Assembly: GCA_002085035.1 (NCBI GenBank)
Contig: MZGM01000148.1
Span: 1 to 6,162 of the forward strand
Length of the DNA: 6,162 bases
From: Candidatus Zhuqueibacterota bacterium 4484_219
Lineage (GTDB): Bacteria > Zhuqueibacterota > JdFR-76 > 4484-219
Reading direction: 5' to 3'
In this document: one piece after another, positions 6,008 to 6,162 of the stretch
Numbering within the stretch: position 1 is the stretch's first letter
Layout: the number at the start of each line of letters is the position of its first letter
The notes under the pieces: generated by a model
The model's input: only the letters and a program-made list of their open reading frames with translations
The model's database searches: none
What the model was told of the DNA's origin: nothing
Program-made: the position numbers and the translations under genes

Positions 6008-6162
6008 TTGGAAAATAGAAGGATTCGCAACTTTATTAGAGCAGCTCAGACAAAGCTGAAGAAGCTCAGCGATACTCCTCGGTTGGATGCTGAAGTTTTG
6101 CTTGGGTTTGTCTTAAATAAAACGCGGACGTGGGTCTTAATGCACCCAGATTTTGTTATTCC
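6008..6162 (+). CDS. prmC: Peptide chain release factor N5-glutamine methyltransferase, N-terminal part (3' end outside window)
   Basis: The first 51 codons of the enzyme that uses S-adenosylmethionine to methylate the GGQ glutamine of RF1 and RF2, raising termination efficiency. The visible part is the N-terminal substrate-recognition domain. SDTPRLDAEVLLGFVLNKTR (21-40) followed by TWVLMHPD matches the family pattern of PRLDAE, LL..VL, R and W.L.HP. The SAM-binding and NPPY motifs lie beyond the window. No ATG is available in frame, so the start is a TTG: either 6008 (GAAG at 5998-6001, six bases upstream) or 5996. I prefer 6008 because of the spacing and the usual length before PRLDAE. Position directly after prfA in the same orientation supports the call and implies co-transcription. 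Confidence 0.88.
   Translation, partial: MENRRIRNFIRAAQTKLKKLSDTPRLDAEVLLGFVLNKTRTWVLMHPDFVI

Overview
The window reads as ordinary bacterial chromosome with a short accessory stretch between two housekeeping blocks. By eye the DNA is moderately AT-rich. Several traits suggest an Anaerolineae-type member of the Chloroflexota: lipoproteins with Thr/Pro-rich linkers behind the lipobox, a TPR lipoprotein, a lipoprotein with an NBR1-type Ig-like domain, and a QNVQKN sequence after the GGQ motif of RF1. This placement is inference from protein style, not from a marker search.

Layout. Bases 3-464 hold the 3' end of nuoN, the membrane subunit N of respiratory complex I, closed by a strong intrinsic terminator at 485-524. 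Next come two genes on the + strand: a lipoprotein with seven tandem TPRs (688-1713) and a GH10-family glycoside-hydrolase-like protein (1797-2825) whose signal-peptide coding region appears to be out of frame. Facing them on the - strand is a lipoprotein with an NBR1-like Ig domain (2873-4045). Its start is separated from the next + strand gene by a 270-base divergent intergenic region. That region carries an 11-bp-period direct repeat resembling a PhoP/PhoB box and a near-consensus sigma70-type promoter with a perfect palindrome in its spacer. The promoter drives a 129-residue secreted protein of unknown function (4316-4705), which has a strong RBS, GC-richer codon use and its own terminator (4770-4804). 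The window ends with prfA (release factor 1, 4925-5986) and the start of prmC (from about 6008), whose product methylates the GGQ glutamine of release factors.

How the parts relate. The prfA-prmC pair is a conserved functional unit. The middle genes encode exported or surface-anchored products: two lipoproteins, one former or potential lipoprotein and one secreted small protein. No shared pathway can be proven. The most unusual items are the GH10-like protein, which keeps both catalytic glutamates but lacks most of the substrate-binding Lys/His/Trp residues of xylanases, its disrupted 5' end, and the heavily equipped promoter of the unknown small secreted protein. I found no RNA genes, CRISPR array, insertion sequence or phage genes.
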